This document shows positions 1-8,780 of a stretch of DNA of 64,000 nt, one piece after another. Origin of the DNA: an uncultured Prochlorococcus sp. (GTDB taxonomy: Bacteria; Cyanobacteriota; Cyanobacteriia; PCC-6307; Cyanobiaceae). Made by a program: the position numbers and the translations under genes. The stretch lies in the NCBI GenBank assembly GCA_902550485.1, contig CACCZQ010000001.1, positions 62,001 to 126,000 on the forward strand. The letters run 5' to 3'. The first letter of the stretch is position 1, and every line of letters starts with the position of its first letter. Under the pieces are notes generated by a model. The model did no database searches. It saw only the letters and a program-made list of their open reading frames with translations, and had not been told where the DNA came from.

Positions 1-157
1 TGGAATTTACTAATTAATAAATCTCTTAAATAACCGCCAACAAAAGCTACTTTAGTATTGTTATTAGATTCTATATATTTAGCAATTAGGTTATATAGAT
101 TAAATGGAGTTTTGATTAATTCCCCTTGGATGTAATCAGAGATATCGTTCATGAGTT

Positions 158-2566
158 TTAACTAACATAACGAATTGGAGCTAATCTGGGATCTAGAATT
201 TTACTTCCTTTATCACCAAATTTTACTGCTAAAGATATTTTTTCCCCACTCCCAAAAATATGTATGATTTCACCTTTCCCAAACTTTGAGTGAATAAGCA
301 TATCTCCAACTATCCAGCTTTTCCCTTTACTAGGACCTGAATATAATTTCCTTACTGCATTTATTGGTTTGTTAACAAATTCATTTGGATTGTTTCGATC
401 AACTCTAGTTAAACGATCAAGATGCCAATCTCTTCTAATTGAAGCACCACCAGTTTGTGGTAATTCGCCATCCATTAAATCTTCAGGTATTTCCGAAAGG
501 AATATTGAAGGAATTGTTGCTTCACGCATGCCACCCCATAATCTTCTTTCTCTGGCATGACTTAAGAAAACTCTTTCTTTAGCTCTAGTAATACCTACAT
601 AGCATAATCTTCTTTCCTCTTCAAGAAGTGAGGGAGTATCTATTGATCTATGGCTAGGGAAGAGACCTTGTTCTAGCCCAGTGATAAAAACATTTTGAAA
701 TTCTAAACCTTTACTATTATGAAGAGTCATGAGAGTTACAGAGTTAGGATTATTTTTCTTTGTATCATTATCAGTTGTTAAGGCTGCTGTAGAAAGAAAT
801 CCCTCCACATCTCCACTTTCTGTTTCTTCTTCATATTGAGTAGCTGCATTAATTAGTTCTTGTAAATTATTTCTTCTATCTTCAGATTCTTCAGTCCCAC
901 TAGAGAGCAAGTCACTTAAATAACCACTTTTTTCTAATATAAGTTGTAGTAGTTGAGCAGGACCTGAATTTTCTAGGTAACACAGTAGATCATTCATAAT
1001 TTCAGTAAATTTATTAATTCCTTTTGATGATCTGCCTATTGTTTCTTCAAGACTTTGCTTATCATTAAGGACCTCCCACAATGGGATATTTAACCTATTA
1101 GATAGTTCATTAAGTTTTTGGATAGTAGTCTTACCAATCCCTCTTCTAGGAACATTTATGATTCGTAAAAGACTAACGTTATCTGAAGAATTAACCAGAA
1201 CTTTCAAATATGCTATTGCATCTTTAATTTCTCTTCTATCATAAAAACGCAATCCTCCAAAAATTGTATAAGGAATGCGCCACCTTACAAGAGATTCTTC
1301 TAGTACTCTCGACTGAGCTCTGGTTCGATATAAAATTGCAAAATTTTTCCAAATTGGGTTTTGATTATAGTTATTGAGTGATTTTATTTTATTGGTAATT
1401 GCTTCTGCTTCGGAAATTTCATCATCACAGCTGAGTAACGTTAAAAGTTCCCCTTTTTCTTTAGTAGCCTTTAAAACTTTGTCAATTCTTTCAGAGTTGT
1501 TTTCAATTAGTGAGTTTGCAGCATCAAGGATATTGGAAGATGACCTATAATTTTCTTCTAATTTAATTAAAGATGATTTTGTATCGTCGTTGATTGAAGT
1601 TTTAAAATCTTCTTGAAAACCAATTAAAATTCTGAAGTCAGCTGCTCTGAAACTATAAATACTTTGATCAGCATCCCCAACTACAAAAATTGATCTATCT
1701 TGCCAATTGAAGAATTTTTTTGGTTCAGTATTTCCAGCTGTAATTAATTTTATAAGTTCATATTGTGTTCTATTTGTATCTTGATATTCGTCAACTAAAA
1801 TATGTTTAAATCTTTTGTGCCAGTAATCTCTAACTATATCATTTTGCCTCAATAAGAAAACAGGCAAAAGTAGAAGATCATCAAAGTCTAAAGAATTATT
1901 TTTTGAGAGCGAAATCCTATATCTCTTGTAGGCTTCTGCAACTGTTTTATCAAAATTATTATCTGCTTTTTCTAAAAGATCATTAGAAGTTAAGCATTGA
2001 TTTTTAGCATTACTTATTAATCTTTTAATCTTTTTGGGATCATATCTTTTTGGGTCAAGATTCATATCTTGACTGATAATTTCTTTTACTAATGTTTGAG
2101 AATCTGTTTCATCATAAATTGAAAATTGTCTTGTCCATTTTAGGCCCTCTGGATCAGTATATTTTTCAATATCGTATCTCAGAAGTCTTGAAAATAAGGA
2201 ATGGAAAGTACCGATCCAAAGGTCCTGAAGCCTTTCTTGGTGAACGCTTGTTCTTAATTGATTTTGATCAATTTCTTTGAGAGTTGTCCAAGGCTGACCA
2301 TATTGATTAAAAGCTAAATCTTGGGCTAGAAGAACCTCTAATCGTGCTTTCATTTCTTTAGCAGCTTTGTTAGTAAAAGTTACTGCGAGAATGTTATAGG
2401 GATCTATAGAGTTATTTTCAATAAGATTTGCAATTCTGTGTGTAAGAGCTTTAGTTTTCCCGCTACCTGCACCTGCTACAACTAATAGTGGTCCATAAAC
2501 ATGTTTTACTGCTTGAAGTTGTTGGTTGTTTAGGGACTTAAAAAGGAAATTGTTGGTTTGAGGCAC
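158..2566 (-). CDS. uvrD: UvrD/PcrA-type SF1 DNA helicase
   Basis: 802 aa; Walker A 'VVAGAGSGKTKALTHRI', 'DEYQDTN', 'VGDADQSIYSFRAA', 'LMTLHNSKGLEF', 'VGITRAKE' motifs. Confidence 0.97.
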   Translation of the reverse strand: MPQTNNFLFKSLNNQQLQAVKHVYGPLLVVAGAGSGKTKALTHRIANLIENNSIDPYNILAVTFTNKAAKEMKARLEVLLAQDLAFNQYGQPWTTLKEIDQNQLRTSVHQERLQDLWIGTFHSLFSRLLRYDIEKYTDPEGLKWTRQFSIYDETDSQTLVKEIISQDMNLDPKRYDPKKIKRLISNAKNQCLTSNDLLEKADNNFDKTVAEAYKRYRISLSKNNSLDFDDLLLLPVFLLRQNDIVRDYWHKRFKHILVDEYQDTNRTQYELIKLITAGNTEPKKFFNWQDRSIFVVGDADQSIYSFRAADFRILIGFQEDFKTSINDDTKSSLIKLEENYRSSSNILDAANSLIENNSERIDKVLKATKEKGELLTLLSCDDEISEAEAITNKIKSLNNYNQNPIWKNFAILYRTRAQSRVLEESLVRWRIPYTIFGGLRFYDRREIKDAIAYLKVLVNSSDNVSLLRIINVPRRGIGKTTIQKLNELSNRLNIPLWEVLNDKQSLEETIGRSSKGINKFTEIMNDLLCYLENSGPAQLLQLILEKSGYLSDLLSSGTEESEDRRNNLQELINAATQYEEETESGDVEGFLSTAALTTDNDTKKNNPNSVTLMTLHNSKGLEFQNVFITGLEQGLFPSHRSIDTPSLLEEERRLCYVGITRAKERVFLSHARERRLWGGMREATIPSIFLSEIPEDLMDGELPQTGGASIRRDWHLDRLTRVDRNNPNEFVNKPINAVRKLYSGPSKGKSWIVGDMLIHSKFGKGEIIHIFGSGEKISLAVKFGDKGSKILDPRLAPIRYVS

Positions 2567-2588
2567 TTTTGGAAGGGTTTTTCAAAAA

Positions 2589-2795
2589 TCAGACTTTACT
2601 ATGAGATTCAGATTCCGTTTCTAAATCTTCTAACGCTTTTTTTAAATTTATAAGTTCATTATTGTTATTAATTATTTCTTCAAATTTATTTTGAGGCATC
2701 TTTAATTTCATACTTCTGTCTAGAATTTCTTTTTCCAATCTCTTTTTATATAAGGAAATAAGTTTCTTTGATAATTTTAAATCCTGTTGATCCAA
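2589..2795 (-). CDS. small conserved hypothetical protein
   Basis: 68 aa ORF downstream of helicase, charged, coding-like composition. Confidence 0.5.
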   Translation of the reverse strand: MDQQDLKLSKKLISLYKKRLEKEILDRSMKLKMPQNKFEEIINNNNELINLKKALEDLETESESHSKV

Positions 2796-2974
2796 AACTT
2801 TATTAAAAATGTAGCTTTATATTAGCGGAAAAAAAATTTTTTATTTGAATTATTTCAACTATCACTTTGGAATAAGGTTATTAATTAAGAAGCGTTGCGT
2901 TAAGTTTGAAATTTTATTGTTTTTACTAGCTTTATATTATTCTTAAGATCGGTCTTTAAATTTTTACTTCAGGA

Positions 2975-3487
2975 ATGTCAGTTTCAAAGAATAATCAACT
3001 ATTGTTAGGCGATAAGAAATTAAATGATCTAAGCAATATAAAAGAATTTATTAATAGTGCAAACTCAAGATTAGATGCAATAAGCTCAATTACTAATAAT
3101 TCACATGCAATTGCAGCAGATGCTGTAACAGCAATGATTTGCGAAAATCAAGATTCACTTAATTCAAAAATATCTTTAAATACAACTAACAAGATGTCCG
3201 TTTGTTTAAGAGATGGAGAAATAATCCTAAGGATTGTTGCTTATCTTTTAATTTCTAATGACGAGTCAGTTTTAGAAAAAAGTTGTTTGAAGGATCTTAA
3301 AAATACTTATCTTGCTCTTGGGGTACCTTTAAGAAATGCAAAAAGGGTTTTTCAATTAATGCGAGATGCAACTATCTCTGATTTGAATTCAACAGTTAAT
3401 AATATGAGCGGAAACAAAGGATTTCTTCCTAAATTAATATCTGAAACAGAGTTTCAATTTGAAAGGATAATTAATCTTTTAAACTAG
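2975..3487 (+). CDS. cpeB: divergent phycoerythrin beta subunit (class III type, high-light Prochlorococcus relict)
   Basis: 170 aa; phycobiliprotein-like '[29 protein letters not shown]' and '[20 protein letters not shown]' segments. Confidence 0.85.
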   Translation: MSVSKNNQLLLGDKKLNDLSNIKEFINSANSRLDAISSITNNSHAIAADAVTAMICENQDSLNSKISLNTTNKMSVCLRDGEIILRIVAYLLISNDESVLEKSCLKDLKNTYLALGVPLRNAKRVFQLMRDATISDLNSTVNNMSGNKGFLPKLISETEFQFERIINLLN

Positions 3488-4022
3488 CTAAATTCCTTAT
3501 CTCTGAAGTATGTGAAGTCTGGATAACTGAGTTATTTTCAAGATTTCTAATAGTAGAAAATCTTGATCTTACATGAGTGGATAAAAAGGAAATTCTTTCT
3601 TCGGAAACTGTTGATTTATAAATAGTTTTAATGTGTAAATTATTTTGTTCATCAACAAAATAATTGGATGATGAAATAAAGGATTCTGTATAACCTTTAT
3701 TTCTTAGAACAATTCCTGAATTTTCATCTTTGGGTAAAAAAATCAGAATAGTTTCATCTCCCTCACTCATATAATCATCTTCCCAATCACTAATAGCTTG
3801 CCAGTTTATAGAAATGGCTATGCTCTCTAGGTTTAAACTGAATTTATAATTTTTAAAAATTTCAACGACTTTTTTATTTTTTTTGTTGATATGTTGTATA
3901 AATATTTTACTAGTTGAGTTTTCAAATTCCTGAAAAACTAAAGTATGAGAACTTCTAATGGATTTCCACTCTCCTATACTTTTATTTATGAATTGATTAA
4001 TTATTGTTAGATTCTTCGTCAA
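3471..4022 (-). CDS. cpeS: CpeS/CpcS-like phycobiliprotein chromophore lyase
   Basis: 183 aa; '[25 protein letters not shown]' N-terminus typical of CpcS/CpeS; convergent with cpeB. Confidence 0.75.
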   Translation of the reverse strand: MTKNLTIINQFINKSIGEWKSIRSSHTLVFQEFENSTSKIFIQHINKKNKKVVEIFKNYKFSLNLESIAISINWQAISDWEDDYMSEGDETILIFLPKDENSGIVLRNKGYTESFISSSNYFVDEQNNLHIKTIYKSTVSEERISFLSTHVRSRFSTIRNLENNSVIQTSHTSEIRNLASLKD

Positions 4023-4176
4023 GTTTATCTTCTACGGAATGATTTTCTGCTTTTTGTATCATTCTTACCATTGAATCCACCATTAATCTCTTTGCAGAAG
4101 TTACTTTTAATCCAGAAGGAGTAGTTGATATTTGTTCTCCAGGGCGATTATATGAAGTTGGTCTAAATGGAGTCAT
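3997..4176 (-). CDS. 59-aa hypothetical protein overlapping the start of the CpeS-like gene
   Basis: [59 protein letters not shown]; overlaps the downstream start, suggesting translational coupling. Confidence 0.55.
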   Translation of the reverse strand: MTPFRPTSYNRPGEQISTTPSGLKVTSAKRLMVDSMVRMIQKAENHSVEDKLDEESNNN

Positions 4177-4292
4177 CTAATAACTATAAAAATTAATCGA
4201 TTTCTATTCTTGCATGAATCATTATTTATATAGTTATTGTTTGCGAAAATGTCATATCTTTCATCTTTGATTCAGAATTACCAATTGTTTTG

Positions 4293-4928
4293 TTATTTAG
4301 GCATTTTATTTTTTGCCAATCCTGAAAGAGTCGCTAAAGCAAACATTCCCAATAGAGCAATCCCTAGAAATAATCCTGCTCCCTGGCTAACTCCAGCTCC
4401 TACTGCTACTAGAATAGAGTCACTGATTAGAAGACTAATTAATAATGCAGGAGTAAATATTTTCCAGCGAGTTCCTCCAATACCAATTGCGTAGCTTAGA
4501 AAATCAAAAAGGCCAGTCATTAGTAGACCTGTCATAAGAAAGAAATTTTCTTCTAGCTGGTTTTGATTAAAACTTTCAATCTTTTGCATTGCTTTCGGGC
4601 CTACTAAATTACGTACAGGCACCCGACCATAATTTCTTGCGATAAAGAAAGCAGCTTGGCAAAAAACGATATCAGAAAAGATTATTGTTATGTAACCTTT
4701 TTGAAATCCTAGTAATGAACCAGCTAGCAGAGAATAAGCTGAACTTGGAAGGGCAGGTAAAATAATACTTACTCCTCTGAGGATGAATATTCCAAAAGGA
4801 GCCCAAATCCCCATACTTTCTATTTTGTTCCTTAAAGGTTCAATCCCATAATTTTGGATTAAATAAATCAATACTACAAATATTGCTATAAAAAAAACTA
4901 CTGAGAGAAATTTCTGTATTTTATTCAT
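4293..4928 (-). CDS. DedA/TVP38-TMEM64 (SNARE-associated) family membrane protein
   Basis: 211 aa, multi-TM; 'LPALPSSAYSLLAGSLLGFQKGYITIIFSDIVFCQAAFFIARNYGR'. Confidence 0.8.
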   Translation of the reverse strand: MNKIQKFLSVVFFIAIFVVLIYLIQNYGIEPLRNKIESMGIWAPFGIFILRGVSIILPALPSSAYSLLAGSLLGFQKGYITIIFSDIVFCQAAFFIARNYGRVPVRNLVGPKAMQKIESFNQNQLEENFFLMTGLLMTGLFDFLSYAIGIGGTRWKIFTPALLISLLISDSILVAVGAGVSQGAGLFLGIALLGMFALATLSGLAKNKMPK

Positions 4929-5074
4929 TATTTTTATAATAAATTTATTGGAAGTAAATTATTAATTTAATATTTGATTCTATCTATAATAGAAATACTA
5001 ATCAATAAAAATTTTTACAAATTTTTAATCTTATATTTCCTACCAATAAAAATATTTGTATTCCAAAAGTAGTC

Positions 5075-5494
5075 ATGATTAATTCTAAGAATAAAGTTAA
5101 TTCAATATTTTTTAGGAATATATTTAATTTTGTCCTTTCGATTATTGTTTTCTTTTGTATTTCAATAAAAAAATCAGAAGCTTTGCCTCATGAATGGGTT
5201 GGAGTCCCTACAAGTGAATACGGTGAGCAGTTATGGGATAGGAAAAGTATAAAAAGGAATGAGGATGGTTCTGTAAGAGTATTGAGTAAATTTATTCCTA
5301 AAACAAAAAGTGAAATTACTAAAGATATTCTCTATACAATGGATATAAACTGTTTTGAAAAATCATTTAGAGATGTTGATGTCTCAATAGATGAAGCAAA
5401 TAGTAATTTAAATGATTTAGCTAATTGGCAAGATCCAAATGGAGATAAACTGATTTTGGGTGTAATTGGTCAAGTCTGCAGAGTAGAAAACTAA
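5075..5494 (+). CDS. hypothetical exported protein
   Basis: 139 aa with N-terminal signal-like hydrophobic segment. Confidence 0.5.
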   Translation: MINSKNKVNSIFFRNIFNFVLSIIVFFCISIKKSEALPHEWVGVPTSEYGEQLWDRKSIKRNEDGSVRVLSKFIPKTKSEITKDILYTMDINCFEKSFRDVDVSIDEANSNLNDLANWQDPNGDKLILGVIGQVCRVEN

Positions 5495-5550
5495 AAATTT
5501 TAAGTTATAAAAAAATACGAAAAATAACGAGTTCTCAATGATTTCAAAGT

Positions 5551-5579
5551 ATAAAACCCTGTCTAAGACAGGGTTTTAA
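5551..5579 (+). terminator. intrinsic terminator-like hairpin
   Basis: AAAACCCTGTC-taa-GACAGGGTTTT perfect inverted repeat downstream of the 5075-5494 ORF. Confidence 0.65.
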
Positions 5580-5603
5580 AGGTGCCAGGACCCAGATTTG
5601 AAC
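5579..5603 (-). repeat. att-like direct repeat: duplicated 3' end of tRNA-Phe (left island boundary)
   Basis: aaggtgccaggacccagatttgaac identical to 13646-13670 at the 3' end of tRNA-Phe; similarity decays after it. Confidence 0.85.
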
Positions 5604-5692
5604 GGGACAGGCGGCAAAATAAGGCTCAAAAAACCCTGTTTTTAGTAGCAATGTAATACTAAAAAAGGGCATATTTCGGCCTCTTAACAATT

Positions 5693-5714
5693 AGTACCAT
5701 TCCTGTACCATTCC
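5693..5714 (+). repeat. tandem 11-bp motif (2 copies of [AT]GTACCATTCC)
   Basis: AGTACCATTCC TGTACCATTCC; the same motif occurs x3 at 13521-13553. Confidence 0.75.
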
Positions 5715-5775
5715 GCCTATAAGTAAATATCCAAAAAAAATTGATTGTTTATTTAATTTAAGAAGAATTGTACTG

Positions 5776-6042
5776 ATGGTTAAGCATTCACTACCTGAAA
5801 AGTGGATTTTTGGAGAGCAGAAAACCTTAAATGTGAGAGATGACTTAGGATTGAATTCTCCTGTGACAAATTTATTCATATACAAAAGTCCAATTAGAAA
5901 AAGTACAGGTAATCCACGAACTAAAAAATTACTTTGCAAGTGGATGCCATTTGAGGAAGAAGATACAAGACCAAATAAAGGAAGAACTAAAAGTGGAATG
6001 AGAAGTACCGTTCTTCTCTTGGAAGAATGCAGGGGTCAATGA
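5776..6042 (+). CDS. hypothetical protein, first of a compact three-ORF cluster
   Basis: 88 aa; stop at 6042 followed immediately by the next ATG at 6044. Confidence 0.4.
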   Translation: MVKHSLPEKWIFGEQKTLNVRDDLGLNSPVTNLFIYKSPIRKSTGNPRTKKLLCKWMPFEEEDTRPNKGRTKSGMRSTVLLLEECRGQ

Positions 6043-6043
6043 T

Positions 6044-6178
6044 ATGAAGATTTCACTTAATGGCACTGCAACTGTAATGCTTCAATTTTTAGCGAAGAAA
6101 AGCAACCAAACAGAAAAAGAGATGGTTGAAGAATTGGTTATAGATGCTTACAGAGTTTCTGGAGGAGGAGCAAGATGA
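6044..6178 (+). CDS. 44-aa protein, possible ribbon-helix-helix-like
   Basis: MKISLNGTATVMLQFLAKKSNQTEKEMVEELVIDAYRVSGGGAR; ATGA overlap with the next ORF. Confidence 0.45.
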   Translation: MKISLNGTATVMLQFLAKKSNQTEKEMVEELVIDAYRVSGGGAR

Positions 6179-6339
6179 TTAACATAACTTTTTCGCCTGT
6201 AGTTAGTGAATATCTAAAAACAATAATGATTAAAAAGTATAAAATTACTGATACTTCGAGTAGTGGTGCAAAAAAGTTTTTAACTGAAAAAATTGTAAAA
6301 GAGTTCGAGGAGATGAAGATACCATTAAAGGGTTATTAG
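6175..6339 (+). CDS. 54-aa hypothetical protein
   Basis: MINITFSPVVSEYLKTIMIKKYKITDTSSSGAKKFLTEKIVKEFEEMKIPLKGY; ATGA-coupled to the upstream ORF. Confidence 0.4.
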   Translation: MINITFSPVVSEYLKTIMIKKYKITDTSSSGAKKFLTEKIVKEFEEMKIPLKGY

Positions 6340-6389
6340 AGAAGGATAAAGTAGATAAATTTCCATAAACAAAATCATTAAAGAAATTA

Positions 6390-7109
6390 TTAATGCATAA
6401 GGTCGAATTTCTGATAATCGTAAAAAAGATCTTTTTTTGAGTTTTTCGAAATCTTGAATATAGGCCCTTGATCACGAACATTTTTACCTTTTTCGACAGA
6501 AATCAAATGATCCATAGTTATAGCTCCATAGTCGAGAAGTTCAAAAAACTTCTCTATGGAAGGTTGTAACATGAATTCGGCAAATCGAAAATGAAAATAA
6601 TTACCATCTTTTTTTTTAAATAAATTTGCTGATATGACTATTGTCTTATCTAATTTAATTAACTTTTGAAATAGTTGTTCTGTACTCCAAATTGCAATAG
6701 ATTTTTTTTGTTGTTTAACAAAGTATTTTTCTTGCAAAACTTTTGAAAATTTATCGACTACAAATATCAGACCGAAATTATTTGGTTCTAAACTGTTAAC
6801 CGAACAAAATAGCTTTTTCATATATTTACCTCTAGGGTCCTCGACCCCATATAAATCTAGCATTTCTTTTGAAGATTTAATTTCACTTTTCTGCCAATCA
6901 GGTACTTTCGCAAATAAATTTGTGCGATTGCTTTTTGATGAAGTAGAAGAAATTACAAACCCTTTATATTGATTTCTAGAAGTAGTTGAATGTCCAATAT
7001 TTAATTCTGACTGAAGTGTTTTACCAATAGCATTCGAACCTTGACCAACTGCCTTTATCGGTCCTTTTAGTGATAATTTTTTTAAGTCATTTAAAACTTC
7101 TTCAAACAT
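6390..7109 (-). CDS. MvaI/BcnI-like restriction endonuclease family protein (catalytic residues apparently substituted)
   Basis: 239 aa; 'AIGKTLQSELNIGHSTTSRNQYKGFVISSTSSKSNRTNLFAKVPDW' resembles the family core; adjacent to helicase, MORC ATPase and C5 MTase. Confidence 0.65.
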   Translation of the reverse strand: MFEEVLNDLKKLSLKGPIKAVGQGSNAIGKTLQSELNIGHSTTSRNQYKGFVISSTSSKSNRTNLFAKVPDWQKSEIKSSKEMLDLYGVEDPRGKYMKKLFCSVNSLEPNNFGLIFVVDKFSKVLQEKYFVKQQKKSIAIWSTEQLFQKLIKLDKTIVISANLFKKKDGNYFHFRFAEFMLQPSIEKFFELLDYGAITMDHLISVEKGKNVRDQGPIFKISKNSKKDLFYDYQKFDLMH

Positions 7110-7118
7110 CTTCTTTAT

Positions 7119-8780
7119 TTATTCTGGGAACTCAAGTCTTGATGTATCATCTAAATTACTTATGTCTGACATATCGTTAAGATATTGATCAAAAAATTTA
7201 GTTGTATCATTTGAAAATTTCACGATGTTACCATTTGGATATGGAACAATCTCAACTTCTTTTATCTTTGATGCTTCTGAATTTATCTCAATACCTGCAG
7301 CTACTCTTCTAATATCTGCTACAAAATCTAATACTTTAACAAATTTTTTATTTTCGCTAATCCTCAATCCCCTCCCCAATTGTTGCAGAAAAATTCTTCG
7401 TGAATGTGTAACTCTTGCAAAAGATACAATATTTACTTCAGGAACATCAATACCCTCATTGAGCATTTCTATAGATATTAGTACAGTTAATCTGCCATCT
7501 CTAAATTTTGAGAGTGCATTAAATTTCTCTGTTCTTGATAATTTGTTATGTAAGATTGATGTCTTAATGTCGTACATCTTAAAAAAAGAAAACAATCTTT
7601 CTGAATGAGGAATCGAACGACAAAAAACCAATACTCTTGGATTATCTGTTGATTTAATTATTGAAACTATTTTTTCAACCATCCCGCGATCCCGTTCGGG
7701 AATATAAAGTTTCTGATTAAGGTCTTTAATTGTTAATCCTTTTTTGGAAAGATCTCTAATTTCTTCCCAATCAATATTATCTGTGAACATTTCATAATCA
7801 ACTTTTGATAAAAAGCCTTTTTGCATTCCTTCAACTACGCTCATAGAAAAAAGAGGATTTCCAAATAAGTTTCTTAAAGAGGAATTATCTGTTCGCCAAG
7901 GTGTAGCAGTAACTCCTAACAAAAAGAATGGTTTTAAATCATTTAAAAGTCTTGAGAAACTTCTACTTGGAGCATGATGACATTCATCAACAACAATAAG
8001 ATCAAAATAATCCTCTTTTATTTCCCCATTATCCATAGCATTCAAAACACTTTGCCAAGTAGCAAAAACTACGCCTGTAAAAAATGATGGCTTTTCACCA
8101 TCAGTCCAAACATGAGTAGAAATTTCACTATTAAATTGCGGCCAACAAGATCTATCTAACTGTTTAACAAGATCGCTCATATGAGCCAACACAAGGATAT
8201 TTGAGCTTGGATTATCTTCAAGAAAATTAGAAATAAATGTCGAAGCAATCATTGTCTTTCCTAACCCTGTAGCCAAGGTAATTAATCCTTTACTTTGTCC
8301 TCTATTCATCGCATTAGTTATTTCATCTATCGCTTCCTTTTGATAGTCACGAGGTATTCGGCGATTTTGTGAAACTAGAGGCAAAGATTCACCAAATTTA
8401 AGAACATCGTCTCGATTCCATAAATGTGATTTAAATCCTAAATCTTTTTTTTGTTTATTAAATTCTTCTGCCTCTTTAGAAAAATATTGATTAGTTACTG
8501 TTACGCAAACGTTTGAGCAATATTCACGCATAGCATTTAAAGCCTCTTCAATTGCACTTTTTGGAACTTTACCTGAATTTCTATATTTAGCTTGAATAAC
8601 CCAAAGTTCGTGACCTTTTCTTGCTAATACATCTGCCCCTTGATCTCCTGTGCCGCCAACAACCTTTACATCAGTAAATCCTCCATGTTCAAGAAATCTT
8701 GCTATGCATCTCTCAAAAGCTGGCCATGGCCCAAGTGCTAATCTTTTTGATGAAATAAAATTAGTTTGAGCACTATTCAT
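7119..8780 (-). CDS. SF2 DEAD/DEAH-box helicase with N-terminal Mrr-like PD-(D/E)xK nuclease domain
   Basis: 553 aa; 'GADVLARKGHELWVIQAKYR' (D...QxK) then 'TLATGLGKTMIA', 'VVDECHHAPS', 'GVTATPWR', 'QQLGRGLRIS'. Confidence 0.9.
   Translation of the reverse strand: MNSAQTNFISSKRLALGPWPAFERCIARFLEHGGFTDVKVVGGTGDQGADVLARKGHELWVIQAKYRNSGKVPKSAIEEALNAMREYCSNVCVTVTNQYFSKEAEEFNKQKKDLGFKSHLWNRDDVLKFGESLPLVSQNRRIPRDYQKEAIDEITNAMNRGQSKGLITLATGLGKTMIASTFISNFLEDNPSSNILVLAHMSDLVKQLDRSCWPQFNSEISTHVWTDGEKPSFFTGVVFATWQSVLNAMDNGEIKEDYFDLIVVDECHHAPSRSFSRLLNDLKPFFLLGVTATPWRTDNSSLRNLFGNPLFSMSVVEGMQKGFLSKVDYEMFTDNIDWEEIRDLSKKGLTIKDLNQKLYIPERDRGMVEKIVSIIKSTDNPRVLVFCRSIPHSERLFSFFKMYDIKTSILHNKLSRTEKFNALSKFRDGRLTVLISIEMLNEGIDVPEVNIVSFARVTHSRRIFLQQLGRGLRISENKKFVKVLDFVADIRRVAAGIEINSEASKIKEVEIVPYPNGNIVKFSNDTTKFFDQYLNDMSDISNLDDTSRLEFPE

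Noticed and set aside
369-2280. + strand ORFs 369-560 and 2092-2280
   Set aside because: Antisense to the clear UvrD coding sequence; no family signature.
5628-5645. Second 'aaaaccctgttttt' block near the left att core as another att copy
   Set aside because: It matches only the terminator stem sequence, not the tRNA; best explained as a partial terminator duplication.
5691-5939. - strand 82-aa hydrophobic ORF
   Set aside because: Overlaps the att-proximal repeats and the + strand ORF trio; composition looks like antisense of 5776-6042.
7225-7608. + strand ORF 127 aa, and similarly 10722-10952
   Set aside because: Antisense to the helicase and MORC ATPase genes, which have strong motifs.
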